A stretch of 64,000 nucleotides of DNA. Source: JAITWN01 sp964581365 (GTDB taxonomy: Bacteria; Pseudomonadota; Gammaproteobacteria; SZUA-140). The notes under the pieces were generated by a model. That model made no database searches. It had not been told where the DNA came from and saw only the letters and a program-made list of their open reading frames with translations. Location: the NCBI GenBank assembly GCA_964581365.1, contig CAZOOF010000001.1:62001-126000 (forward strand). The letters run 5' to 3'. This document shows positions 12,618 through 22,453 of the stretch, in pieces (position 1 is the first letter of the stretch; the number at the start of each line of letters is the position of its first letter). Position numbers and translations under genes: made by a program.

Positions 12618-13469
12618 GTGGACATCACTCCTGCGGACGAGGAACTGGTCCGTGCAAATGTGGTGGGAGCACTCGCCGAGGACCTGGGGGAAGGTGACCC
12701 TACTTCGGCACTACTGGGCGAGGGCGTACAGGCGCAGGCCACCGTAATCGCCCGCGAACCCGCCGTTCTGTGCGGAACCGCCTGGTTCGAAACGACGTTC
12801 CGCGCTTTCGATGCGGCGGTGACGGTGGAATGGACTGCCAATGACGGCGATGCCGTCGAGGCGGAACAGGTACTTTGCACCCTGCGCGGCAGCGCCCGCG
12901 CCCTGCTGAGCGGCGAGCGCACGGCGCTGAATTTCCTGCAGACCCTGTCCGGCACGGCCACTCTGGCCAGAGCCTATCGCGACCGTGTAGCCGACCTGCC
13001 GGTCGTCTTGCTCGACACCCGCAAGACCCTGCCCGGCCTGCGGGCGGCCCAGAAATACGCCGTCCGCTGTGGCGGCTGCAGCAACCACCGGATGGGGCTC
13101 TACGACGCCATTCTCATCAAGGAGAACCACCTGACGGTCTGCGGATCGATTGGCCGCGCGGTCAGCCTGGCCCGCGACATGTTTCCGGAGATGCAGGTCG
13201 AGATCGAGGTGGAGCGGCTCGAACAGGCTGCCGAAGCGCTGGAAGCCGGCGCCGACATCATCCTGCTCGATAATTTCACCGTGCCGGCGCTGCGCGAAGC
13301 GGTTGACCTGTGCCAGGGGCGGTCCAAGCTCGAAGCCTCCGGAGGCATCACTCTGGATAACGTACGTGAGGTCGCGGAAACCGGGGTCGACCGCATCGCC
13401 ATCGGCGCACTCACCAAGGACGTGCGCGCCATCGATCTGTCGATGCGATTCAAGCCTGTCGCCTCCTGA
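12618..13469 (+). CDS. nadC: nicotinate-nucleotide diphosphorylase (carboxylating)
   Basis: 283-residue quinolinate phosphoribosyltransferase of de novo NAD synthesis, converting quinolinate and PRPP to nicotinate mononucleotide. Recognisable blocks are ALAEDLGEGDPTS, SGERTALNFLQTLSGTAT, LLDTRKTLPGLR and the C-terminal EASGGITLDNV. The GTG at 12618 (VDITPADEEL) has a GCGAGG site upstream and gives the usual family length; the open frame runs back to 12447 but its extra N-terminus looks non-coding. nadA and nadB are not in the window. Confidence 0.95.
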   Translation: MDITPADEELVRANVVGALAEDLGEGDPTSALLGEGVQAQATVIAREPAVLCGTAWFETTFRAFDAAVTVEWTANDGDAVEAEQVLCTLRGSARALLSGERTALNFLQTLSGTATLARAYRDRVADLPVVLLDTRKTLPGLRAAQKYAVRCGGCSNHRMGLYDAILIKENHLTVCGSIGRAVSLARDMFPEMQVEIEVERLEQAAEALEAGADIILLDNFTVPALREAVDLCQGRSKLEASGGITLDNVREVAETGVDRIAIGALTKDVRAIDLSMRFKPVAS

Positions 13470-13487
13470 TTGCCGGCACGGCCCCCG

Positions 13488-14786
13488 CTAGCTCAGGGAC
13501 ACCTTGCGCAGAATCAGCCAGCCGACCAGCATCTGCAGACCAAGCAGCAGGATACCGATGCCCTGGCCGATGCGCGGCTCGACCCCGAGCACCTGCACGG
13601 TAAACCAGAAAATCCCGGCCCAGATCGCCGGCCCGGTCACCGCAGAGAAGCGCCCGACCATGCCGTAAAGGCCATAAAACTCACCGATGCGATCGGGCGG
13701 CGACAGGCGAAGCATGTACGGCCGATCGGCCGCCCAGACGCCGGCAAGCGCGACCCCGGCCGATGCCGCGACCACGTACAGCCAGGGTAGCGATAACGGC
13801 GCCATCCCCGCCACGGCCGCCAGGGCGAGCACCGCCATCCACAGCAGAAGCACCGCCTCGAGCGTTCGCTTCGGTCCGTAGCGATCAGTCACCCATCCCC
13901 ACACAAAGCCGCCGGGCACTGCAAAACCGATGGCAAAGATAAGCACGAACTGCGCCGCGCGCTCGCCGGCAGCTGTATCGAGACCCGTGGCGACGGCGAC
14001 ATTTACGGTATATAGCGCCATCACCATGATCACCGTATTGATGGCATCGGTGTAGAACACGCGACCGATCAAAAACCGCAGCAGACCGGGATGCTCATCG
14101 ACCCGGCGCAGGGTACGCAGGGTCTCACGCATGGAGGCTCGCATCTCCTTCAGACTCCACACCGAGCCGCGCCGCGGCGCCGGCCGCTCCCTCACGAAGA
14201 CAAAGCAGGGCAGCGAGAACAGGAGGAACAAGGCACCGATCCACAGAAAGAGCAGTTCCTTGTTCCCGGTGCCGAGCAGGATACCCAGAGCCACCGCGAT
14301 GAACGAACCGAAGTAGCCGATCCCGACACCGATACCGCCGATGATTCCGCGATTGCGCGCCGTGCTCACCTGGGGCAGCAGAGCGTCGTAGAACTGCAGA
14401 CCGGCCTGATAGGCCACATTGGCGATCACGAACAGGAACAGCGTTGCCCCGATTCCGAAGCGCCCCAGCATCATCGTGCACAGCACGCAAAGCAGGGTGC
14501 TCACTACCAGAAACGGCATCCGGCGGCCCGCGCGATCGGTCATCGCCCCGAGTTGGGGCGAGATCAGGAACACAATGGCGTAGGAGACGGCAGCGATCAG
14601 GCCAAAGCTGGAATCGACCCGATCGGCGCCCATTTCCTCGCGCAGCCACATGGGCAGGAATAGCGAAACCACACCCATGGAGAAAATGGTATTAGCCAGG
14701 TCATATGAAACCCAGCCAGCGACAGCCCTCCGCGGTACCATTCCCTCATCGGATGCGGAAGATGCGGGTCCATCGCGCCGCATCAT
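13488..14786 (-). CDS. MFS transporter, UMF1/Atg22-like
   Basis: 432 residues with about 12 membrane helices. The N-terminal AGWVSYDLANTIFSMGVVS resembles the UMF1 (Atg22-like) branch of the major facilitator superfamily. A large cytoplasmic loop with basic residues follows helix 6 (about 205-235). Substrate is unknown; related carriers are often annotated as amino-acid or drug exporters without proof. It converges with nadC, 18 bp between stops. The first two codons are both ATG, with a GGGGAGGG site just upstream. Confidence 0.85.
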   Translation of the reverse strand: MMRRDGPASSASDEGMVPRRAVAGWVSYDLANTIFSMGVVSLFLPMWLREEMGADRVDSSFGLIAAVSYAIVFLISPQLGAMTDRAGRRMPFLVVSTLLCVLCTMMLGRFGIGATLFLFVIANVAYQAGLQFYDALLPQVSTARNRGIIGGIGVGIGYFGSFIAVALGILLGTGNKELLFLWIGALFLLFSLPCFVFVRERPAPRRGSVWSLKEMRASMRETLRTLRRVDEHPGLLRFLIGRVFYTDAINTVIMVMALYTVNVAVATGLDTAAGERAAQFVLIFAIGFAVPGGFVWGWVTDRYGPKRTLEAVLLLWMAVLALAAVAGMAPLSLPWLYVVAASAGVALAGVWAADRPYMLRLSPPDRIGEFYGLYGMVGRFSAVTGPAIWAGIFWFTVQVLGVEPRIGQGIGILLLGLQMLVGWLILRKVSLS

Positions 14787-14903
14787 ACCCTCCCCGCCTG
14801 CGCGCAGTGGCGGCCAGCACCAGCGCTACTCAAATTGGCGGCGCAACGACCGATAACCCCTGAAGCAGCCATTTACCTATAGTCCAGTCTTGCGAGGTGC
14901 GAT

Positions 14904-17324
14904 ATGTCGCCATCCGAAGCCCGGCAGTTCAAGCCCGGAACCCTGATTCCGCTCTTGCCGCCTCCGGCAGCGGAACCACGCGCAGAAGATGCGATCATGA
15001 CGGGGGAAAGGATCACCATCCACCTCAATGACGGCTCCCGTTTTGACGGCACCCTGCACAAGTTTCTGCGCAACGAACAACGCCTGGTCTTCACCATCGA
15101 CGGCGGCGCCCTGCAGGCGGTCCCCTTCGCCAGTCTGCGCATGGCCTGCCTGCCCACACCACGCCAGTGGATACCGGCGCCCCCTCAGGCCGGATCCGAC
15201 GATACCACCGGTGCGGTGGTCCGGTATCGTATCATTCTCAAGGATCGATCATCGATCGACGGCATCTCCCTCGGACAACGCCGCGACAGCGCGGGCATAT
15301 ATCTCTACCCTCTTGCCGACGACGATTCCTTCAGCTATCTCTTCATTCCCCATGCATCGTTGACCAGCATCGAACTGGCGGAGTGCGGGCTGCCGGCATC
15401 GACTGACCCCGCCGCGACCGACACCCGGCAGACGCCGCCCGCGGCGGAGCCCGAGTCCGCGACATCCGCCAAGCCTTCGCGCGCGCAAGTGACAACAGCC
15501 GAAGAGCTCGAGTCCATCCTTCTCAATCACGCTCCGACACCGAAGCTCAAGCTGGGCGAAATCCTGGTCAAGGAAAGACATATCAGCCAGGAACAGCTCG
15601 ATGTGGCGCTCGTCCATCAGAAGAAGCTGCGCGCGGAAGGCCGTAACGTTCAGCTCGGACAGGTCCTGATGGATCTGGACATCATCGATCTGACCAGCGT
15701 TCTGCAGGGGCTGGCCGAGAGACTGAATATCCCCTTCGTCGATCTGGATCAGTTTCAGATCAATCCGGAGGCCGTGAGATTCGTACCTGAAGATCTGGTG
15801 CGAAAATACAAGGTCATGCCAATCCACCAGTACGGCAACAAGCTGGTGGTCGCCATCGAGAACCCGATGGACTGGGAAGCGCTGGATGCCGTCCGCTTCC
15901 AGTCGCGCCTGCATGTCGAACAGGTGATGGCTTCCCGGGAGGGAATCGAACGCCTGATCACGACGCTCTATTCCGCTCCGGACATCGATGATCATCTGGA
16001 TGAACTCATCGACCCCCAGGATGATGACGAGGACCGCGAGATCGAGTACGACGAGTCGGCCGTTCAGGACAACGTGATCGTCAAACTGGTCAACAAGATT
16101 ATCGTCGATGCCTACCGTCAGCGCGCCTCCGACATCCATATCGAGCCCTACCCCGGCCGGGCCAAGACCGTGGTTCGCTTTCGCCGGGATGGCATTCTGA
16201 AGAATTACTACGACGTTCCGGGAAAGATGCGCAGTGCGCTGGTCGCTCGCATCAAGATCATGGCCGATCTGGATATCTCCGAGAAGCGCAAACCCCAGGA
16301 CGGCAAGATCGATTTCCGCAGGTTCGGCCCGCTGAAAATCGAGCTGCGCGTGGCGACCATTCCAACGGCCGGCGACCAGGAAGATGTGGTCATGCGTATT
16401 CTGGCGAGCGGAGAACCCGTACCGCTCACCGATCTGCGCCTGTCCGAGCGCAACGCGCAGACGCTGCGCGAACTGATAGCAAAGCCGTACGGCCTTTTCC
16501 TGGTCTGCGGGCCGACAGGATCCGGCAAAACGACCACGCTCCACTCCGTGCTCGGGCATCTCAACACCGGAGAAAGGAAAATCTGGACCGCCGAAGATCC
16601 GGTCGAAATCACGCAGCGCGGGCTCCGCCAGGTGGTGGTGAAACCGAAGATCGGGCTGACCTTTGCCGCTGCCATGCGCGCCTTCCTTCGCGCCGATCCC
16701 GACATCATCATGGTCGGCGAAATGCGCGACAAGGAGACCACCAGCATGGGCATCGAGGCCTCGCTCACTGGTCATCTGGTGCTGTCGACGCTGCACACCA
16801 ATTCCGCTCCCGAAACCATCACCCGGCTGCTCGACATGGGCATGGATCCGTTCAACTTCGCAGATGCGCTGCTCGGTGTTCTGGCCCAGCGCCTGACCCG
16901 GCGCCTGTGCCCCGATTGCAAGGAAGCCTACGAACCCGACCAAGAGGAAATCGACTCGCTGATCGCCGAGTATTGCTTCGAGTTGCTGCCACGCAATGTC
17001 CCGGCCGAGGAACGCGAGCGGACGCACGCGGCCATTCTCGATGAGCTCCGCTCGGCATATGCCGCGGAAGGGCGATTCACCCTGTACCGCAAGCGCGGCT
17101 GCGATGCATGCGATGGCAGCGGCTACCGGGGGCGGCTCGGTCTGCACGAACTGCTGAGAGGCTCGGAAACGATCAGGCACAAGATCCACGAACAGGCAAC
17201 CGTATCGGAGCTGTTCGAGACGGCGGTCAGTGAAGGCATGCGGACGCTGAAACAGGACGGCATCGAGAAAGTGCTGCAGGGCCTGACCGACATTCACACC
17301 GTACGCACGGCGTGCATCCGCTGA
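14904..17324 (+). CDS. GspE/PilB-type secretion ATPase with duplicated N-terminal domain
   Basis: 806 residues. Residues 36-83 and 107-158 form two similar small beta-rich repeats (IHLNDGSRFDG versus IILKDRSSIDG, ending AVPFASLRM and FIPHASLTS). A GspE/MshE N-domain follows (about 205-350), then the hexameric ATPase with Walker A GPTGSGKTTT near 535 and the Asp/His-box regions. The zinc-type Cys pairs are CPDC near 669 and CDAC near 733. No pilin, pilC, pilD or gsp gene is nearby, so its partners are elsewhere or it acts alone. GAGGTG precedes the ATG. Confidence 0.9.
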   Translation: MSPSEARQFKPGTLIPLLPPPAAEPRAEDAIMTGERITIHLNDGSRFDGTLHKFLRNEQRLVFTIDGGALQAVPFASLRMACLPTPRQWIPAPPQAGSDDTTGAVVRYRIILKDRSSIDGISLGQRRDSAGIYLYPLADDDSFSYLFIPHASLTSIELAECGLPASTDPAATDTRQTPPAAEPESATSAKPSRAQVTTAEELESILLNHAPTPKLKLGEILVKERHISQEQLDVALVHQKKLRAEGRNVQLGQVLMDLDIIDLTSVLQGLAERLNIPFVDLDQFQINPEAVRFVPEDLVRKYKVMPIHQYGNKLVVAIENPMDWEALDAVRFQSRLHVEQVMASREGIERLITTLYSAPDIDDHLDELIDPQDDDEDREIEYDESAVQDNVIVKLVNKIIVDAYRQRASDIHIEPYPGRAKTVVRFRRDGILKNYYDVPGKMRSALVARIKIMADLDISEKRKPQDGKIDFRRFGPLKIELRVATIPTAGDQEDVVMRILASGEPVPLTDLRLSERNAQTLRELIAKPYGLFLVCGPTGSGKTTTLHSVLGHLNTGERKIWTAEDPVEITQRGLRQVVVKPKIGLTFAAAMRAFLRADPDIIMVGEMRDKETTSMGIEASLTGHLVLSTLHTNSAPETITRLLDMGMDPFNFADALLGVLAQRLTRRLCPDCKEAYEPDQEEIDSLIAEYCFELLPRNVPAEERERTHAAILDELRSAYAAEGRFTLYRKRGCDACDGSGYRGRLGLHELLRGSETIRHKIHEQATVSELFETAVSEGMRTLKQDGIEKVLQGLTDIHTVRTACIR

Positions 17325-17390
17325 TGCCCGGCGCTGCTGAACCGAGGTAGGGCATTGCGCGCGCCGGTGAAGAAGCTCGTACCGCACTGC

Positions 17391-17666
17391 TCAGCGACGC
17401 ACCTCGAACCCTGACAGGCCCTCAGTCACGGCTGCAGGCCGACATTGCAGCTGCGTCACGTTCGCGCCAGGCGGCCCCATTCGCAGCCACTCCCGCAGAG
17501 CGGCGAGAGCATCGGAGCTACCCTGCGCGTATACCTCTACGGTCCCGTCCGGCAGGTTCCTGACCCAGCCGGTCAGCCCGAGCTCTGCAGCCCTGCTGCG
17601 CGTCGATACCCGATAGGCCACCCCTTGCACCCGCCCCGACACGATACAATGCATACACTCGGTCAT
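17391..17666 (-). CDS. acyP: acylphosphatase
   Basis: 91-residue alpha/beta enzyme hydrolysing acyl phosphates. The catalytic pattern is GRVQGVAYRVSTRSRA (Arg) followed by GWVRNLPDGTVEVYAQG (Asn). Phe is usual where Ala is found in GVxFR, so the active-site loop is slightly atypical. It is divergent from the downstream lyase gene and converges with the GspE-type ATPase. Confidence 0.9.
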   Translation of the reverse strand: MTECMHCIVSGRVQGVAYRVSTRSRAAELGLTGWVRNLPDGTVEVYAQGSSDALAALREWLRMGPPGANVTQLQCRPAAVTEGLSGFEVRR

Positions 17667-17731
17667 GCCTCGAACTCCCCGCTGCCTCTGCTATATAGTA
17701 TGCGGATGATAAATCTCCGGGAACAAAGCAC

Positions 17732-19132
17732 GTGAACGCAGACAATCAGCCATATCGCATCGAAAAGGACAGCCTCGGCGAACTCGAGGTGCCGGCCAGC
17801 GCGCTGTACGGCATTCAGACCGCGCGCGCCATCCGCAACTTTCCGATTTCCGGACGCGCACCGGATCGCGATTTCGTGCTGGCGCATGTTCGCATCAAGC
17901 GTGCTGCCGCGGTGGCCAACCGCCAGGCAGGCGCCCTCGACGCGCGCCTCGCTGAAGCGATCATCGCCGCGGCGGACCGGATTCTGGCCGGCGAGCACCT
18001 GGACCAGTTCGTCGTCGATCGTTTCCAGGCCGGCGCCGGCACCAGCCACAATATGAACACCAACGAAGTCGTCGCCAACCTGGCCAATGAATCGCTGGGC
18101 TCGGCTCGCGGCAGCTACGATCCGGTGCACCCCAACGATCACGTCAACATGGGGCAGAGCACCAACGACACCATTCCGACGGCCATCCGCCTCGCCGCTC
18201 TCGCCAAGCTGCCGCGCCTGATCGCTGCGGTTCGCACCATGGCTGATGTATTCGCCGAAATCGGTGAGCGCGAAGCCGATACCGTCAAGAGCGCGCGCAC
18301 TCACCTGCAGGACGCGGTCCCGACCACACTGGGGCGGGAATTTTCCGCCTACGCCTGGATTCTGCGCCGCGCCGCGAACAGTCTCGAACAGACGCGCGAC
18401 CCGCTGTGCGAAATCGGCCTGGGCGGCAGCGCCGCCGGCACCGGCATCAACACCGCCGCCGGGTATGCCGAACTCGCCGCCGCCGAACTTGCCCGGCTCT
18501 GTGATCTGCCGATCAGGCCGGCGGCCGATCTCGCCGCACAGATGCAATCGATGCACGACGTTCAGCGCCTGTCCTCGTCGATCCGCGATCTGGCACTGGA
18601 GCTGACGCGCATATCCAACGATATACGCCTGCTTGCCTCCGGACCGCGCACCGGCATCGGCGAAATCCTGCTGCCCGCTGTTCAGCCCGGCTCCAGCATC
18701 ATGCCGGGCAAGGTCAACCCGGTGATGTTCGAAATGCTGAACCAGGTTTGCTATCAGGTGATCGGTCAGGACGCGGCGATTTCGGGTATGACGCAGGCGG
18801 GCCAGCTCGAACTCAACGTGATGATGCCGGCCATGGGCTCAGCGCTGTTAGACGCCATGGACTGGCTGACCAATGCCATCAACGCGGCGACCGAACGCAA
18901 CCTTCGCGGCCTTACCGCTGAGCACGACCGCTGCCGCGAATTCCTCCACGCCAGTGTCGGCCTGGCAACCTTGCTCAACACGCGGATCGGCTATGCGCGC
19001 GCTGCGGAGATCGCCAAGGAATCCGAGCGCACCCATCGCCCGGTGCGCGACATCGTTGCCGAACACGGCCTGCTGTCAGCCGAAGAGTTCGATCTGCTCG
19101 TTCTGCAGGCGGCACGCGGACTGACCGAGTAG
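17732..19132 (+). CDS. aspA: aspartate ammonia-lyase family protein
   Basis: 466-residue member of the fumarase/aspartase superfamily, expected to split L-aspartate into fumarate and ammonia. Seen: ALYGIQTARAIRNFPIS at the N-terminus, THLQDAVPTTLGREF, and the superfamily signature GSSIMPGKVNP near 320-330 followed by VNQVCYQVIG-type sequence (here LNQVCYQVIG), which is closer to AspA than to FumC. Class II fumarase is the main alternative. Start is GTG. A TATAGT box lies 36 bp upstream. A strong hairpin follows the stop. Confidence 0.82.
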   Translation: MNADNQPYRIEKDSLGELEVPASALYGIQTARAIRNFPISGRAPDRDFVLAHVRIKRAAAVANRQAGALDARLAEAIIAAADRILAGEHLDQFVVDRFQAGAGTSHNMNTNEVVANLANESLGSARGSYDPVHPNDHVNMGQSTNDTIPTAIRLAALAKLPRLIAAVRTMADVFAEIGEREADTVKSARTHLQDAVPTTLGREFSAYAWILRRAANSLEQTRDPLCEIGLGGSAAGTGINTAAGYAELAAAELARLCDLPIRPAADLAAQMQSMHDVQRLSSSIRDLALELTRISNDIRLLASGPRTGIGEILLPAVQPGSSIMPGKVNPVMFEMLNQVCYQVIGQDAAISGMTQAGQLELNVMMPAMGSALLDAMDWLTNAINAATERNLRGLTAEHDRCREFLHASVGLATLLNTRIGYARAAEIAKESERTHRPVRDIVAEHGLLSAEEFDLLVLQAARGLTE

Positions 19133-19140
19133 GCCTGTTA

Positions 19141-19175
19141 CGCTGAGGCGGGCAGGAGCTCTGCCCGCCTCAGCG
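19141..19175. terminator. bidirectional terminator hairpin
   Basis: Perfect 15-bp inverted repeat CGCTGAGGCGGGCAG / CTGCCCGCCTCAGCG with a five-base loop, between the convergent aspA and yihY-type genes. No long T tract follows on either strand, but the stem is very stable and well placed to insulate both genes. Confidence 0.65.
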
Positions 19176-19195
19176 CTTACACAGGCGCACCCCCC

Positions 19196-20440
19196 TCAAT
19201 CCTGATTTTTCTCCGCCTGGTATATCGTTTTCAGCGGAACCCGCAGCGCATGTGAGACTGATTCGCGCGCTTCGGTGAGGTGCGCGAGCAATCTGCGGTT
19301 CCATTCATCCGTGGCACCCGGGTCTGCTTGCGCCACCACGTCGGTCAGCGCTCCCGGGAACAGACGATAGAGGTCGAGCAGGCTGAACTCGTCCAGATCC
19401 CGCGCCAACCCCCAGTTACCCGGCTCGATCGAGTGAACCAGCCGCTGTCGCTCCAGCTCCTGCAGCACATCATCGAACATTGCGGGATCGGCGGCCGGCT
19501 CCATACGCGCCAGCGCCGCTTCTCCGATGGTCTCACCGCGCAGCTGCGCCTGCCACAGATGACCAAGCACCCGACAGGCGAGCATCAGAGGCGAGCAGCG
19601 CGACAACTTCGGCACCCGGTACATGGCGAGACAGTAGTTGAACTCCGCCCCCAGGAGCACGATGGCCCACGACACATATATCCAGACCAGAAACAGCGGC
19701 ACCGTGGCCAGGGCGCCGTAAATGGTGCCGTACACCGGGCCGGATGCCACGTAGTGGGCAAAGCCGACCTTCGCCAGCTCGAACAAGGTAGCAGCAAGAA
19801 CCGCACTGATCACACCATAGCGGAACGTGATGCGTCGATTCGGCACCAGCACATATAGCAGCGTGAGCGCCAGCGTGGTGGACAGGAACGGAGTCCATCT
19901 CACCAGCGCGGCTCCAGCCGCCTCGCCGAAGCGCGATGTGCCGACGATATAGGTGGTCGCAACGATGCTGACCGCAATGAGCAGGGGCCCCAGCGTCAAT
20001 GCCGCCCAATATACCGCCAGCCTGGCAACCATCGACCGTGCCTTGCGTACACGCCAGATGCCGTTCAGCGCCGCATCGATGGTATTCATCAGCATCAGCG
20101 CGGTGATTACCAGGAAGATGATACCGACACCGGTCAGGGTCCCGGCCTTATCCATGAAACCGGTGACGTATTGCTGCACCGTCTCGCCGGCCGCGGGCAG
20201 AAAATTGCGGAAGATGAAGTCCTGCATGGTCGCCGTTGCGGCATCGAATACCGGAAAGGCCGAAACGATGGAAAAGACCACCATCAGCAGGGGAACCAGG
20301 GAAAGCAGCGTGGTATAGCTCAGCGCCGTCGCCGTCATCAGGCAGTGATCGGCATTGAAGCGTCGATAGAGATAGACGACAAAGGGCCACAGCGCCGAGC
20401 CGGGACGCCAGGAGCCGCCGCTACCGCCCTTTCCGTTCAA
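19196..20440 (-). CDS. YihY/UPF0761 family inner-membrane protein
   Basis: 414 residues. The membrane part (about 15-290) has six helices and family motifs such as DHCLMTATALSYTTLLSLVP near the N-terminus and GPVYGTIYGALATVPLFLVW. A C-terminal domain of roughly 100 residues resembles a winged helix. The family was once mis-named ribonuclease BN; its function is unknown. Start is TTG, overlapping the TGA of the upstream DUF4398 gene (TTGA), which suggests translational coupling. Confidence 0.88.
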   Translation of the reverse strand: MNGKGGSGGSWRPGSALWPFVVYLYRRFNADHCLMTATALSYTTLLSLVPLLMVVFSIVSAFPVFDAATATMQDFIFRNFLPAAGETVQQYVTGFMDKAGTLTGVGIIFLVITALMLMNTIDAALNGIWRVRKARSMVARLAVYWAALTLGPLLIAVSIVATTYIVGTSRFGEAAGAALVRWTPFLSTTLALTLLYVLVPNRRITFRYGVISAVLAATLFELAKVGFAHYVASGPVYGTIYGALATVPLFLVWIYVSWAIVLLGAEFNYCLAMYRVPKLSRCSPLMLACRVLGHLWQAQLRGETIGEAALARMEPAADPAMFDDVLQELERQRLVHSIEPGNWGLARDLDEFSLLDLYRLFPGALTDVVAQADPGATDEWNRRLLAHLTEARESVSHALRVPLKTIYQAEKNQD

Positions 20441-20925
20441 TCCGCGGTATCGACAGCCGATCCGGCGCGACGTTCGGCTTCGCGAGCAAGGCGTATCGCC
20501 TGCCGGTCGCGGCCGGCTTGGGCAGCCTCTATTGCTTCATCCAGCAACGCGCGCGCCCGGGCCAGCGCATCCCCGCCGGCTTCGGACTCCGCAAGCGCAG
20601 TCTCCGCCCGCTGCAGAGCGACCGCGACCTCATGAGCCTTGCGCGCTTCGCTCTTGGCCACAATGGCATCATGACGCGCGCGCGAGAAGTAGCGCAGCTC
20701 GAGTTCGCGCTCGGCACGAGCGAGATACTCATTGGCCGTCTGCAGATTGTAGGCTGCGTATTCACTGGCACCGGCCTCGCGCGCGGCCTGCACCGACTGG
20801 CGGGCGTTGCTCATCTCCTGAATCGGAGCACTGGCGCATGCCGACAACAGAACGACGAGGAAGGTGGATCCGCCGATATGCTTTACGATCGATGAAAGGG
20901 GCTTCATGAATGCGTGAAAGCGCAT
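20437..20925 (-). CDS. DUF4398 lipoprotein
   Basis: 162 residues. Signal peptide with lipobox LLSAC predicts an outer-membrane or periplasmic lipoprotein. The rest is Ala/Glu/Arg-rich helix, likely coiled coil (NARQSVQAAREAGASEYA, AERELELRYFSRARHDA), the DUF4398 pattern. Another in-frame ATG exists at 20907. It is translationally coupled to the YihY-family gene, which suggests a shared envelope role. Function is unknown. Confidence 0.8.
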   Translation of the reverse strand: MRFHAFMKPLSSIVKHIGGSTFLVVLLSACASAPIQEMSNARQSVQAAREAGASEYAAYNLQTANEYLARAERELELRYFSRARHDAIVAKSEARKAHEVAVALQRAETALAESEAGGDALARARALLDEAIEAAQAGRDRQAIRLAREAERRAGSAVDTAD

Positions 20926-21026
20926 TGGAAGGACGTCTTGGAGGTTTGGGCGAAATTAGCATCGGCCCTATGGGCTGTCAAGAAAGCGCGCTACAATGAG
21001 CACTTTCGCAGCATCCGAGGCAGAAG

Positions 21027-21993
<967 letters not shown>

Positions 21994-22193
21994 CCGCTCC
22001 GTCTCTTGCGACTTCTCACGAGCAGCCTTTCCGGGTGCTCGCGCACCAGCGGGACAATACTCCCGTGCCTTGAGGGTGAAAACCCCCACCCATAGACTCC
22101 GCCCTCCCTGAAGCGGCCATGGGATCGGGCCTGGATCATGCATGCCCCTTGTCGCTGCAGGAAGCAGCAGAGCGAACAGCAAGGAGGCCGGAT

Positions 22194-22361
22194 ATGCTGA
22201 GCTGGGCATTTACGCTTCTGATCGCAGCTGCGGTTGCGGGCCTTCTGGGCTTCACAGGCATTGCCGGCTTCGCCGCTGGCCTGGCCCAGATCCTTTTTTT
22301 CATCTTTCTGACGCTGTTTGTTATCGCACTGATTCCGGAGCTGGGGCGCAACGCCGATTGA
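22194..22361 (+). CDS. DUF1328 small membrane protein (YtjA-like)
   Basis: 55 residues, two membrane helices ([20 protein letters not shown] and the [15 protein letters not shown] segment). Matches the DUF1328 family found widely in proteobacteria; function unknown, often stress-associated. The ATG at 22194 has a perfect AAGGAGG upstream, so longer versions starting at 22119 are not used. About 90 bp separate it from the histidine kinase. Confidence 0.88.
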   Translation: MLSWAFTLLIAAAVAGLLGFTGIAGFAAGLAQILFFIFLTLFVIALIPELGRNAD

Positions 22362-22453
22362 TGGCGAAGTTAGCATGCGCCCGAATTGTCGAATCGGGGG
22401 ATTGCGCTAGGATGTCTTTTCCGTCAGCTCAGCGGCCCCGCGAGGAGTGACGA

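Noticed and set aside
15249..17387. 712-codon minus-strand open frame antisense to the GspE-type ATPase
   Set aside because: Same codon-bias artefact; overlaps fully with a well-supported gene.
17732..19132. Class II fumarase (fumC) identity
   Set aside because: Shared superfamily signature, but the N-terminal YGIQTARAIRNF and the sequence after the signature fit aspartase better; kept as an alternative in the entry.
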